Shown here one piece after another: positions 20,395-32,506 of a DNA stretch of 64,000 bases. A program made the position numbers and the translations under genes. Under the pieces are notes generated by a model. The model did not search any database. It had not been told where the DNA came from and saw nothing but the letters and a program-made list of their open reading frames with translations. Position 1 is the stretch's first letter. Each line of letters begins with the position of its first letter. Source of the stretch: Muraenolepis orangiensis (lineage: Eukaryota > Chordata > Actinopteri > Gadiformes > Muraenolepididae); the NCBI GenBank assembly GCA_027704905.1, contig CM051001.1, forward strand, positions 25,187,228 through 25,251,227, given 5' to 3'.

Positions 20395-22488
20395 CCCCTC
20401 TTCCATATGTATTTAATCTTACTGACTGAATGTGACATATGGTACAAACTAATGTGTACAATTTTTTTTTACATTTCCCCCCTATCTAAATAATCTCTTG
20501 CATGGTTCTCATTGTCCTGGAGTGATCTCAGTGAACAAGAAGAACAACAACAATGCTAAGCTGCTTATACATTTTTATACAATCAAAGCTTTCCCATTGT
20601 CATATTTTGGGAAAGATGAAGTAGAAATATGCCCCAAGAGACTTAACACTGTCCGCAAATTTGTCTCTGCGTGGGAGTCTCTCTGTGTATCAGTCTAGCC
20701 TCGATCCTATGAAGGAAACTTTCAAAACCCAAAAACGTCACCCCTTGGGCTACAGAGACACAAACGTGTTTCTGTGGATTGAACACTCAACTCTGTGCTT
20801 CACAAACTGAAATAGCCCACCACCTCGTCCCGGCTGTTCCCGAGAAGGTGGGTGACACAGAGTTCTTTGAAATGTTTAGGAGTCCGAACAACAAAACACT
20901 CCCACACCCGAACCACCACCTGTAATGTCTCCACACACCACCACCACCATCGCACTTCTCCCATCCTCACTATGACGGCTGCCATGTTACGACTCCCTCC
21001 CCCTATAATTATCCCAATTTCGATACATTTTTGTCCATATTTTTCAGACCAACGTTATTGTTCCCGTGAGTCACTGAGGTTTTCCCTCTGTGGCGAGAGG
21101 TTGGAGGGGCTGGAGTGTCCTTGACAAAAGCTGTCATTATTTCCCTTCTGCTGAATCTTTTAATAGTATGCCTTCTCAAGCTGAGGCTACAGCGTGTCGA
21201 TGCTAGAGAGATGACAGTTTTCAGAGCCGTTGTAACAGGAGCTAAATGCGCACTGCCAGGATTGGTCACAATTCTCAGAGCCCACGTTAAGTGGAATCTA
21301 TGAGCAAGCTTTAGCGTCGCTATGCTTTACAGTGTGGTACCGATGCCTGTGGCCATGCCGGTAATTTCCTGTCTGGAATGTATTTTCATCATTTTGCAGA
21401 TGCTTTTGTCCAAAGTGACTTGCAATTGAATGCACAATAGTGCATTTTACATAGATAGGTAGGAGAACTCGTCACCAGAAGTGCATTTCCCTCCGACCAA
21501 GCCTCCAAGAGCGGAACCATTGCTCAGGTAAAAGTACAGTCAGTTGCTCCAAAAGTTGGTCAAACTGCATCTCAATCCTCACCCTCAGTAACCCCCCGCC
21601 CCCATCCTTCCCCCAGTGTCCTCATTTTTGAAAACCAAAATATTGTGAACTGAAATGTGACGTGATGGAAAATATAGACTTTTCAGTTCCTCATTAATCA
21701 GCCCTCAGTCACACACCCCTGCTTTCAACCAAGTTATGACTCAACAGTACCAGACGATTTGTAACCAGGAAAATCTTTACTCCGCTTAAAAGGCATCGCT
21801 TTCTGATGAGTTGACGTCTACGTTCGAATATTTATTTTGCTCACTGCGTCTTTTGGAAAATGTGGTGCACGTTCCCAACGTTTCGTGGTGTCGGTCGATT
21901 ATAGGGTCTTGGGTGAAAACAAAATCATAAGCAAAGGCAAACAACAAGGTTTGTGTTTTTCCTTTTGCAAAAACCGTCTCCGTCTTAAAACAAACGTTTC
22001 CTACTAAGTACTTCTGTGCGTTTCAAGGACTGCAAATCATCTTCCAATTGAGATAATAGAAAACACATAATTTCCAATGTCCCTTCTATATGTTGTTGTT
22101 GTTGTTGTTGTATTCTATGACAAGTGTGTATTATACAAAAATCTAAAACCACCCAAAAAAAATAATTTGAACAGTAAAAATCTCAGTGTGTCACTGTTAG
22201 GCCGACTGGAAGCGAGGCGTGCTCCGACTCACGGAGAATGACAAGCAGCCATCTGGCCCTCCTTTTCCACAGGCTGACTCTGTAACTGAACTGCAAACTG
22301 AAACTGAAGCTTCAAAGACTCTCCTTTTGAGGAAAAGGGGGAGCTTTTGGCACTTTTTGGTGATGGCGGATCAAGGAAGACATTTCCAACCCAGAAGGCT
22401 CAGCACTCTAGTTCCATCAAGGACTGGCATCCCTAGGATTTCTTGGGGCGCTGTTCTGAGGCAGAAGGTGTGCTTTGATGTCCTGTGT
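20395..22488. other. Noncoding DNA with an isolated L2 tail remnant
   Basis: At 21390-21425, TTTTGCAGATGCTTTTGTCC then AAAGTGACTTGC is a diverged L2 3' tail (minus orientation). A (GTT)n run lies at 22093-22111. Nothing else recognised. Confidence 0.6.
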
Positions 22489-22511
22489 TGTGTGTGTGTG
22501 TGTGTTTGTGT

Positions 22512-22539
<28 letters not shown>
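22489..22539. repeat. (GT)n microsatellite
   Basis: GT units with a GTTTGTGTT interruption. Confidence 0.9.
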
Positions 22540-22542
<3 letters not shown>

Positions 22543-23387
22543 ACAGCAGATCAACTTGGCTCTTAGCTCAAATCCTGCTCCCAATTACAACTGTATAACT
22601 ATGAATTGCCTCACAGGGGGGAACTTTTTTTTCTCTTCCATTTCGTACGCAGTCCAGAGAGAGAGAGCTGATGCAGATCAGTGAAGTGGGGGTGTTCCTT
22701 TAATCATTGGATCATGTTTTATTATTCAGCTCCTTCTCTAGTGTGAACCAGTGGTCAGGCTTATTTTGGGAACATTGCTAAGGCCAGAGCTCATCACTTG
22801 TTCAGTTCTATTTTGCACAATGTTTATTTCTCTAGTTCTCCCTATTCGATAAGAATCTCTTCAATCAAATCAGAAAGTGCTAAATGTAAATGTAAATGTA
22901 AAATGACCAAAATGCCCCCTCAAACGCGTAGCATTTTAAAAGCCTAGGCCACAGCCCTACATCTGCCCTCGTTCATGAAAACATAAACATCTGCCACTTA
23001 GACCGTGACAGACAAACACACACACACACAACATCATATTTCCGTCCTAAAGCTGTCAAGATGTGTAGCCGTCTCGCCCCTGGGCTCGGTCCATTATGAG
23101 GATACGGGAATGAAATCCCAGTAAAGTGGTGCAGAGTAAACAACGGGGAGGAGGAGGTGGTGGGGGGGACATTACTCTGAGAGCTGTGGTTGCTCTGGTA
23201 GATGCTCCACAGGGGGAGACTCAGGGCCTGAAGCAGAGCCTGGATGAAAAGACAGCCTGGATGAAAAGACAGCCAAGAGAACAGTGCAAACAAAAGAGGA
23301 AAGACAACTGTACAGAGTATGCCAACAGCGAGAGTCGGTGATGAGAAACCAGTGACATTGGGAGTAAGAAAGGGAGTTTGACGAAAA

Positions 23388-23392
<5 letters not shown>
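22540..23392. other. Noncoding DNA, no gene seen
   Basis: Holds (TAAATG)n-like text at 22881-22900 of the kind found at L2 ends, and a G-rich stretch near 23145-23168. No gene recognised. Confidence 0.5.

Positions 23393-23463
<71 letters not shown>
23393..23463. repeat. (GT)n microsatellite
   Basis: Pure GT run of about 35 units. Confidence 0.95.
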
Positions 23464-23464
<1 letters not shown>

Positions 23465-23587
23465 GTGCTGCATTAGTGGTGTCAGGACCTTTGATTAGTA
23501 GAGGATTCTGTCTGCTTGGAGATCCTGTGGTCGCCCCACAGACGCTGCAGTCCGGTCCAATCCAATGCTAGGCACAACTTCTCTGGC

Positions 23588-23816
23588 GCACACACGTACA
23601 CACACACACACACACACACACACATGATTGCATGCACATACATGTACACACTTGCATGCCCACACATACCCGAGTAAACATACACATACATACACTCACA
23701 CACACACGCACATATGCACGCATGTGCTCATACACACGCACTCAGCTACATGCACATGCAAACATATACCGACACACATACACGTACGCACACGCACACA
23801 CACACACACACACACT
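23588..23816. repeat. Irregular CA-rich array
   Basis: A pure CA block (23598-23624) followed by degenerate CACA/CATA/CGCA text and a final CA block at 23797-23816. Confidence 0.9.
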
Positions 23817-24271
23817 CCAGGGGCTGGTGCAGTGAGCCAGCATGACACGCAGGGCCCAACCAGTCTGTTGTGCTTGTGATTGCTCTGTGTCCATAGAGCA
23901 GCCTGTCATTAGTCAGCCCTCTGGAACACAACACACATACTGACATTGGCTGCAGTGTCTCCCCAACAGGCAGACAGCGGCTTCAGCCCTGACAGCTGAG
24001 ACTCTTCAACATTCGTTATCCCGTTATCCCGGGTCCACGTGCTGCTGACACAGCGTTCTCTAATTAACCATGCAACCCCTTGTCCGTCCCTGTGTGAGTT
24101 GTACCCCCGCACACCTTCAACCCCCCTCCCCGATCCACCCCTCCCCCCCTTTCAGCCCCTCCCTGTCGTCACACAGACTAATTGATCATCATGGGTGAAA
24201 GAAGCTCATGCCCGCATTCTGCACCACTAAACTCTACAAGACATTAGCGTTATGCCAAGGGAATGCATTGG

Positions 24272-24273
<2 letters not shown>
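23817..24273. other. Noncoding DNA, no gene seen
   Basis: C-rich patch at 24120-24165; nothing coding recognised. Confidence 0.5.

Positions 24274-24361
<88 letters not shown>
24274..24361. repeat. (GA)n microsatellite
   Basis: Pure GA run of about 43 units. Confidence 0.95.
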
Positions 24362-24364
<3 letters not shown>

Positions 24365-25158
24365 ATGTTATGGTCTCTCCTATCATCCTATCAGGGGACA
24401 CCTTTAACCTGTATCGCCTGGTCCAGCGGCAGTGAGTAGAACACGTTTAGCACGTATGTACGTGCATGTACGCATGCACGTACAGGAGGCCGGCCGTGAG
24501 CCGATAACACCCGATAAGCTGTGTGTGTTGCTGCTGTTTTTAGAGAATGGCGGACCACAATCCTGCATGTCAGGCTGAAGAAGGGGGGGCAGGGTGTAGG
24601 AGACAAGATGGTAGAAAACTGATCAGGCGGCACAACCTTAAATATGTGTTAGAAGCGTGAAATGGAATAGAGGGGAGTCGACAGGGGGAGATTTAAATAC
24701 ATTAACCTTCAGCTAATTCCCTATGGCGTTGGGGCAGGGGGGGTGTTGGGGGGGGGGGGGGGGGGGATTACCACAGACTTCTCTCAGGAGATCTGACATG
24801 TGAGCTCATGGGCCGCTAGATTTCCGTTCCTGGTGTTATCGGCGAAATGCCCCGGTGAACTGTTTATTATTAAGATTAGGAAGATCATGTTTTAGGTCAT
24901 TATCGGGGACGGGGGGTACGGAACAACGGTCACCACGTTGCGCTTGTAAAAGTATACATGCGGCAAATGTCTCTTGAGATAGTTCTCCATATGGAGTAGC
25001 AGCCTCCTTATGGGTTTAGGACTCGTTAAATGTCCCCTTAGGAGCCCCTGAGGTCCTATGAGGCTCCTAGTCTTTTCAGCAGACTTAAAAAAAAAAAAGA
25101 CAAAGAACAAAAGCTCTCTCCTACAATTGGGCACTTTCCTCTCTTTTCACCCCTTTAC
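24362..25158. other. Noncoding DNA with a poly-G run
   Basis: A G-run of about 20 at 24748-24767. No coding similarity. Confidence 0.55.
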
Positions 25159-27537
25159 ATAAACAGATCTTGGTGCAACCAAAGCCATGTACATCCCCTC
25201 AAGTCTTTCTGTTCCCCGGACCTGGAGTACCTGATGCTTATGTGCCGTCCATACTGGCTACCTCGGGAGTTTACAGCGGTAACCGTGACCGCTGTTTACA
25301 TTCCCCCACAAGCCAACACGGACACAGCGCTGAAGGAACTGTACGGGGCTATCAGCGAACAGGAAGCGGCCCACCCCGAGGCTGCTCTCATCGTGGCGGG
25401 GGACTTCAACAAGGCGAACCTGAAGAAGGTTCTCCCGAAGTTCTACCAACACATAAAGAGCAACACACGGGGCGAGCGGATCCTCGACCACTGCTACACT
25501 CCCTTCCGTGATGGCTACAAGGCCCTCCTCCGCCCACCGTTCGGCAAATCAGATCACCGCTCTATCCAGCTGCTCCCCGCCTATAGGCAGAGACTGAAGC
25601 AGCAACCGATCGCTGTGAGGGAGGTCCAATGCTGGTCGGACCAATCAGATTCTACGCTGCAGGATTGTTTTGATCACGCTGACTGGCACATGTTCCGCGT
25701 TGCCTCGGACAATAACATCAACGAGTACGCGTCGTCGGTCACCGGGTTCATCAAGAAGTGCATAGATGACGTTGTTCCGACCAAGTCGGTTCGGATATAT
25801 CCCAACCAGAAACCGTGGATTAACGGCGATGTTCGCGCTGCCCTACATGCGCGTAACGCCGCCTTTGGTTCCGGGAATACGGAGGAATATACGAGAGCCC
25901 GTTACGACCTCCGTAAGACCATCGTCACTGCCAAGCGGGAGTATAAGGACAGAGTGGAAGATAAATTCAAGAAACACGATGCGAGGGGTATGTGGCAGGG
26001 GCTGCAGAAGATAACGAACTTCAGAGGGAGAACCAGTTGTGTAGAGAACTCCTCTACCTCCCTCCCAGGAGAGCTAAATACATTTTTTGCTCGGTTCGAC
26101 GTAAACGGCAGCCCGCCGAAGCCAGCACCGACTGGGGAGACCAGCCAGCTGCGCATCTCGGAGGCGGATGTGCGCCGCACCTTTAAGCGGCTGAACATCC
26201 GTAAGGCGGCAGGCCCCGACGACATCCCGGGCCGCGTCCTCAGAGCATGCGCAGACCAGTTGGCAGGAGTCTTTGCAGACATCTTCAACCTCTCCCTGTC
26301 CCAGGCTGTTGTCCCCGCGGTCTTCAAGATATCCACCATCGTGCCTGTCCCTAAACAAACCAAGGTAACATGCCTGAATGACTACAGACCTGTGGCCCTC
26401 ACCTCGATCGTTAGCAAATGCTTCGAGAGGTTGGTCAAGGACTTTATTTGCTCCGTGTTACCTACCACGCTGGACCCATGGCAATTTGCATATCGTCAAA
26501 ATAGATCCACGGACGACGCAATTGCCATGGCCCTCCACACTGCCCTTTCCCACCTGGAGGGGAAGAACTGTTATGTGCGAATGCTGTTTGTGGACTACAG
26601 CTCAGCATTCAACACAATAGTTCCTGCCAAGCTCGACACCAAGCTGAGAGGTCTAGGCGTACCCCCATCCATGTGCAGCTGGATACTGAACCTCCTGTCG
26701 GACCGCCGCCAGGTGGTGAGGATGGGCAGCACCACATCAGAGCCACTGACCCTCAACACGGGAGCCCCCCAGGGATGCGTGCTGAGCCCTCTCCTCTACT
26801 CCCTCTACACCCACGACTGCATGGCTATGCACAGCTCCAACGTCATCGTCAAGTTTGCTGACGACACGACAGTGATGGGCCTGATCGCCGGCGACGACGA
26901 GACAGCCTACAGGGAGGAGGTCGGATCGCTGGAGCAGTGGTGCCAGGAGAACAGCCTCGCCCTCAACGTCAAGAAGACCAAGGAGCTGATCGTGGACTTC
27001 AGGAGGCAGAGGGGAGAGCACAGCCCTATCTCCATCGACGGCGTTGCAGTAGAGAGGGTCAGCAGCTTCAAGTTCCTCGGCGTGCACATCTCCGAGGACC
27101 TCACATGGTCCACGCACACCACACACGTGGTGAAAAGGGCCCAACAACGCCTGTATTTTCTCAGGCGTCTGAAGAAATTCAGCATGGGCCCCCGCATCCT
27201 GAGAACATTCTACAACGGCACCATCGAGAGTGTTCTGACAGGGTGTATCACCGCCTGGTACGGGAACTGCACGGCACTCGAGCGCAGAGCGCTTCAAAGG
27301 GTGGTGCGGACGGCCCAGTATATCGTTGGAGGTGAGCTCCCCTCCCTCCTGGACATTTACAACCAGCGGTGCGTGGCCAAGGCCAAAATAATTATAAAAG
27401 ACATTGCCCACCCCAGCCACGAACTTTACTCACTATTACCGTCAGGCAGGCGATACCGCAGTATCAAGTGTCGTACAAATAGGCTTAGAGATAGCTTCCA
27501 CAGTCAGGCCATCAGGCTGCTGAACAAGGGCGTATAA
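25159..27537 (+). CDS. LINE ORF2: partial apurinic endonuclease plus reverse transcriptase, uninterrupted
   Basis: The frame runs without a stop from the truncation point to TAA at 27535. The first ATG (25228/25234) is internal to the endonuclease, so no genuine start survives. From the ATG at 25234: VAGDFNKANL (near residue 55) and GKSDHRS (near 105) are C-terminal endonuclease motifs. IRKAAGPDDIPG and NDYRPVALTS are the RT fingers, FVDYSSAFNT is motif A, GAPQGCVLSP (residue 510) motif B and FADDTTVMG (residues 541-549) the catalytic motif C. The C-terminal YNQRCVAKAK and LPSGRRYRS segments follow. All RT motifs look intact, which suggests recent insertion. The N-terminal half of the endonuclease is missing, so it is not autonomous. 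Confidence 0.88.
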   Translation: MNRSWCNQSHVHPLKSFCSPDLEYLMLMCRPYWLPREFTAVTVTAVYIPPQANTDTALKELYGAISEQEAAHPEAALIVAGDFNKANLKKVLPKFYQHIKSNTRGERILDHCYTPFRDGYKALLRPPFGKSDHRSIQLLPAYRQRLKQQPIAVREVQCWSDQSDSTLQDCFDHADWHMFRVASDNNINEYASSVTGFIKKCIDDVVPTKSVRIYPNQKPWINGDVRAALHARNAAFGSGNTEEYTRARYDLRKTIVTAKREYKDRVEDKFKKHDARGMWQGLQKITNFRGRTSCVENSSTSLPGELNTFFARFDVNGSPPKPAPTGETSQLRISEADVRRTFKRLNIRKAAGPDDIPGRVLRACADQLAGVFADIFNLSLSQAVVPAVFKISTIVPVPKQTKVTCLNDYRPVALTSIVSKCFERLVKDFICSVLPTTLDPWQFAYRQNRSTDDAIAMALHTALSHLEGKNCYVRMLFVDYSSAFNTIVPAKLDTKLRGLGVPPSMCSWILNLLSDRRQVVRMGSTTSEPLTLNTGAPQGCVLSPLLYSLYTHDCMAMHSSNVIVKFADDTTVMGLIAGDDETAYREEVGSLEQWCQENSLALNVKKTKELIVDFRRQRGEHSPISIDGVAVERVSSFKFLGVHISEDLTWSTHTTHVVKRAQQRLYFLRRLKKFSMGPRILRTFYNGTIESVLTGCITAWYGNCTALERRALQRVVRTAQYIVGGELPSLLDIYNQRCVAKAKIIIKDIAHPSHELYSLLPSGRRYRSIKCRTNRLRDSFHSQAIRLLNKGV

Positions 27538-27808
27538 CATATAACAATGTATATTTTATTACATTGATTTATATATATATATTGCTCTTTTCTGTGCTGA
27601 TTTTTGCATTTTATAAATTGCATTTTTTATTTTTATTTTATATTCTTATTCTATTTTTTATTCTATTTTTTATCTATTTTTATTTTATCTTATTTTATAA
27701 CTGCTGTCTGTCGTCGGGTATTGCACACAAGAATTTCACATCACTGCTTTATACTAAACTGTAAACTGTGAAGTGACAATAAACTTGACTTGACTTGACT
27801 TGACTTGA
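25159..27808 (+). mobile_element. Rex1/Babar-like LINE (family A), 5'-truncated with complete 3' end
   Basis: Similarity to the sister fragment at 7855 starts abruptly at ATAAACAGATCTTGG (25159), which marks the 5' truncation. The element then holds the ORF, an AT-rich 3' UTR (27538-27783) and ends in four to five TGACT units (27784-27808). Short oligonucleotide repeats in place of poly(A) are typical of Rex1-type and related LINEs. A second, minus-strand 3' copy lies at 36066-37171. Confidence 0.85.
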
Positions 27809-29515
27809 AGCTGTGCAACCGCTTTCCTGTTTTATTTAGCTTCTTTGCATTCCGCGGATATACCGTAGTTTTATGCGTTTCATTGCGAATTGTTCAAGAA
27901 TGCACTTGATCAGCTACAATCTGTATACTAGCTATACTAATAAAGTTGATTGTGGCTGTTATTATTATTAATGGAATATAGCAGCATGCAGTTCCAAATA
28001 GTTGCCTCTCGATTTCTCTGTTCCTTGACCTTTCGCGTCTTCACAGGGCTGTCGTTGATGCTACCTACACACAAAGCAGACTAGAATATAAATGATTTAT
28101 CGCTACGTCTGTGGTAGCGATACATCATTGCTATTGCACATAAAAACGCCCCTGAACTTTACATACAGGCCGAGTAACGTTTTTACAAACATGCACATGA
28201 TGAGCTCTGAGCCCTTTTCCACACACACAGCTGTAGATTTGGTCCCATCACCACTAGCATTATGCTAACATGTGGCTAAAGGGAGCATTGGCCTTGTTAC
28301 CCCAGCCATCGGTGCTGCTGTATCTGCTTTTATTTGCTTGTGTTTGTGAGTGTGTGTGTCTTTGCAAATGTGTGTGTTCGCGCGTCTATAGTAAGCAGTG
28401 TATAATAATATTTAAACATCCTCCAAAGAAATGTAACAAAGGCATCCAATGAGTGCCAATAAATTGAGTATCCCTATCCCTAAAAATGTGAAAAATCTAA
28501 TCAACAACAATTTCAGAATTTTAAATAAAAAAGTTATGTTCACAAATGCAAAAATGTCGGATAACCATTTGTAATACTTTTTTTTTGTCACTTATTTTAA
28601 CGATGAGTTTCATTTAGATTCTGTTTTTTCTAGCGTCCGAGTGGCCAAAGCCTGCAACATAAGTACTTTCACAATGTGTAGTCACTGTTATGTTCCCCAT
28701 ACGTTCAGATCACTTCCTTCTCTCTTCCCAAGGCAGAAAACCTCTGGAAGACCGCATCAGGTTCCCAAATGCCAGACAGACCGCTATGAGGGCCACCAAG
28801 ACATGAAAGCCATTCAGTTTCAGGTTAACCTATGGATCCCATCCAGTGATAACACACAGGGGGATGTTAAACATTCAGCACTGTGGTGTTTTCTATCTTC
28901 CAGATTCAGAGGGGTATCCAAGGACCCAGAGCAAGACCTCTGCCTCTAGTTCTTGGAAAAGTGTACTCTACATTGTTCCTCTGCGCTCATCTTAAGACAC
29001 AGAAGCTGGATTGACGTGTTCCTGGAAGCAGGTGAAATATATTCATACATCTATTTATAAGTCTAATTCCAAGGTGCCGCTGAACTGCATGCTGGCTTTT
29101 ACTGCAATATTTATGGGGGGAAAAGCCAAAGGTAATAACAGGTGGCACACCACAGCCTGGTAGAAGTTGCTCCTTCCGTGTATCTGCAGCTATTAGTGGA
29201 AGTAAAAGGACAGCAGGAAACCAAGGTTCTGTTTGTTTTGACCCGAACGTTCTGGCATACCTTGATGGTCACTTTTCCCCCTGCTTAGCTGTGATCCTTC
29301 TATCCTTTGTTTATTCGTCCTCTCATTCATCGCTCTACTTCATCACCTATGCAACTCCTTTTATGGTGGATTATATGGCGGGGTGTTGATGTCAAGCTGC
29401 TTGTGTCTTTCAATATTGTCCTGCCTGCCTGCCTGGCCTTGGATGCCTGACCCATCGACAGGGATGCGGTTGTGTGTTTTGGCATATTTCTTAACAGGTG
29501 TCATGACCTGATTTT

Positions 29516-29518
<3 letters not shown>
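27809..29518. other. Noncoding DNA, no gene seen
   Basis: AT-rich unique-looking sequence. Short open frames at 28270 and 28641 have no recognised similarity. Confidence 0.55.
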
Positions 29519-29566
<48 letters not shown>

Positions 29567-29617
29567 CACACACACACACACAAACGTGCACCTACGCGCA
29601 CACACACACACACACAG
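29519..29617. repeat. (CA)n microsatellite
   Basis: CA run with CG and AAACGTGCACCTACGCG interruptions. Confidence 0.9.
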
Positions 29618-29909
29618 TTTCCAGGTATGGAAGCATATCTCCCGGGGCAAATTTTGGACCTGGCTTGGCCGCCTCGCCGGTCACATTTTTTGGGTTCTTT
29701 TATCAGTAGCGGAAGCTTAAAGTGAGTTCCATGAATGCGAACCCCACCTCAGCTGTGTGAGAATGCGATGCCCTGGTCTTTGTCACCATAGCAGTGACCT
29801 AAATTGACCCACTGTCACAGTGTTCCTACACTGTGTCTTTGTTCCCTGGGTCAGGAAGTGGCTAATCTTGGTGATGACACCCTCGCTGTCAAGCAACACA
29901 CACTCATAG

Positions 29910-30031
<122 letters not shown>

Positions 30032-30975
30032 GGGTGTGACAGGGATGTGAGGTTTCATTTTAAGCTTTTCATGTAATAGCTCCACTGACTCCACTTACTA
30101 CTTAAAAAGTGCCCAAAAGGGATTGGCGGGGTTTAGGATGTATAGAAAAGGGGTTTGTTTCACTGCCAGTTCTCTGTCCATAGGCTTCATATACCTGAGT
30201 GTCTGGGTTATGACTTAGGGATGAGAGAAATCCCCTTGAATAGCTTCAACACCTTTCGCTTTCCCCGAATCCACTCTATGGTCTGTCATAGAAAAGTTGC
30301 GCTGCTGAAATAGAAAAATAGGTGAGCGACACACTGGAATCAGTTTGGATGTGAATGTAGCATGTGTGTCTTCAGTGAATCGATTCAACAAGTGTGAAAC
30401 CCAATGTGTAAACACAGCATTTCTTATACAAAACTGTGTTTGTTTGGGGAGATCTTTAGAAAGCTTTTGCTTTTGGGGTGGCGGGATGGGTATATATAAT
30501 TGATGCGATATCGTAAATGTGACTTGTTCCTATTCAGATTAACCATTACAGTTCTGTATTAATTACAGACAATGTTTTTAATAAATTCTATAGTGTGCAA
30601 GCAAAGGATGTGTCCGAGAGTGTCTTTATGTAGTTGCATTTGGGTTTTTATCTATAAAAGGAGGGCCCTGCAGAAAAAGATTGGGAACCACTGGTGGATA
30701 GTATTGTTATAGTATACAGCGTTGTTTATTGTATAGTGTAGTGAGTGTAGCATATAATTAGTATTGCCGGAGTGAAGGGAGTAAGCAATTCATTGTAGTC
30801 GTTACACATGGTAAAAATAAACAATCTTGAGATAGTATTGATCCATAGAAGATAGGTTCAGATAGGATAAGACAGTACAGTATTGAAACAAGACAGTGGA
30901 CTACCTCCACTCCATAAGACCGTGATCTGTGGCACTGTAGCCAAGGTCCTGCTATACACTTGTTGTTTCAGTGCC
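30032..30975. other. Noncoding DNA, no gene seen
   Basis: No recognised coding or repeat structure. Confidence 0.5.
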
Positions 30976-30980
30976 GCATG

Positions 30981-31340
30981 TGTCACAATGGGTAGTGTTG
31001 GTAGGACCCAGAACGCAGACCAACGACACAGTGAAGCGATAACGTGAAGCTTTATTAAATGATATATAACAGAGAGTGATCAGGGACAGGCCAGGGGTCT
31101 GGATACCAGGAAGTCGGAGTAGCAACAGGTAGTAGACAGGCGAGTAGTCTGGATAGCGGGACATCGATCGGAATGATTCCGTCCAGAGAGAACAAAGTAC
31201 AAAGTAGTAAGTACGACCTAACCTATATATACCCCCAGGTGAGGTGATTACCATAATTGGCAATTGCCGACAGGTGTGTGGGTGCGCCACCAAAGCCCAC
31301 GCCTTGGCCACGCCCCCTGTCACCCACCGTAACCGTGACA
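30981..31340 (-). mobile_element. Solo LTR (360 bp) with 5-bp target duplication
   Basis: Starts TGTCACAATGG and ends AACCGTGACA (TG...CA with TGTCAC/GTGACA ends) and is flanked by GCATG on both sides (30976-30980, 31341-31345). On the minus strand it has a TATA-like GGTATATATAGG and, downstream, an AATAAAGC poly(A) signal, fixing the sense strand. A related LTR in plus orientation begins at 35827. No internal region is attached, so this is a solo LTR left by LTR-LTR recombination. Confidence 0.9.
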
Positions 31341-31345
31341 GCATG

Positions 31346-32058
31346 GTTGTTTCATTTTATCATGTGATAGCGGCACAGCGCGACGTCACTGCGTCTCCAA
31401 TAAAATAAGCTGATGCAAGTGATCCAATAAACTGGGTGGACCACATCCCAAGATGATTGGGATCAGGTTGTGATTTCATTTGTGTGTGTGTTTGTGTGTG
31501 TGTGTGTGCGTGTATGGAGGTATGTATGTAATTAAATCCAGGGCCCTCTAACCCCCCCCCCCCCCACTGATAGCACCAACTGTTACTACTATTCGCCACG
31601 GTTCCAATCATGTGTGTTTTAGCATGTATTCTTTTGTTGTTGTACACACAGTTTTTTGTATGAAGGAAACATCTTGACTTGCGTTGTACCATCTGGATTC
31701 TGTGACATTGGATTCTTTCAGTAACAATGTATCACCACTATAGTTTTACTAAATGACAACATTATGATAGCCTGGATACTATGCTCTTACCCATTGTGGA
31801 GTTTAATAATCCCAGTCTTTTTCTCTCTTTTTATATTGCCCAGCCCAGCTGTCGAACCCTTATGAAATATACCCTTCTAGAATTCCATCTGTTTCTGAGT
31901 GGGACTCCTTCCTTCAAGGGATCCTAGTCTGTTCAGTATGGGAGGCTTACCATGAGAGGAATGCCTGTGAGACATATATACATATATACGTACATATAAA
32001 GTCGGTTACCACGCACCTCATGCTTTGTATTCAAATGTGGTTTATTACAGTTTCCGAG
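31346..32058. other. Noncoding DNA with GT and poly-C runs
   Basis: (GT)n at 31482-31512 and a C-run at 31551-31565. TTTATTACAG before 32051 resembles a splice acceptor ahead of the importin-like sequence. Confidence 0.5.
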
Positions 32059-32450
32059 ATGTCAGCTGAATATCGTCTCACCCAGTTCAAGAATTACGGG
32101 AAGATGGCAGAGTTGCGGTGCAGGAGACCTGATGAAAACGTTGAGCTGTGGAGGGCCATCATGGAGAGGAGGTACTTCATCACTATCCTGGATGTGTTTT
32201 CTCTGCAAGAGTAAGATCCAAACGCACAGCACTGGTCCGTGGAGGAGATTGTGGCCGGCGCCAATAGCCAGGACCTTGATCACAAGCTCAACGCCACGCA
32301 GTACGCCAGAAAGCTACTCTCCCGGGAAAACCACCTGCCCTTCGACGGCTTCATTGACGCTGGCCTCATCCCGGCCTACCTGGCCCTCGGCGACTGCCCG
32401 CCCAATCCAGTTCAAGGCGGCGTTGCCGCTCACCAACTATCGCATCAGAG
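32059..32450 (+). pseudogene. Importin-alpha (karyopherin alpha, KPNA2/KPNA7-like) N-terminal pseudogene
   Basis: From an ATG at 32059 the frame reads MSAEYRLTQFKNYGKMAEL, like the start of an importin-alpha importin-beta-binding domain, then degenerates and meets a stop at 32212. It continues as NAQHWSVEEIVAGANSQDLD and NATQYARKLLSREN...IDAGLIPAYL, matching the linker and first ARM repeats. A shift of frame gives PIQFKAALPLTN, corresponding to the conserved WALTNIASG area, where similarity ends. The basic IBB residues are largely replaced. The stop, frameshift and direct joining of segments suggest a processed pseudogene. The member (KPNA2 or KPNA7) is unresolved. A Gypsy pol fragment begins about 70 bp downstream. 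Confidence 0.7.
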
Positions 32451-32506
32451 ATCCTGGGCAAAGACCACCGGAAAAGTAAAACCATGTTAACCTGCTTAAG
32501 AAATGA

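Noticed and set aside
28270..28949. Short plus-strand frames suggestive of exons
   Set aside because: No similarity recognised and no consistent splice context.
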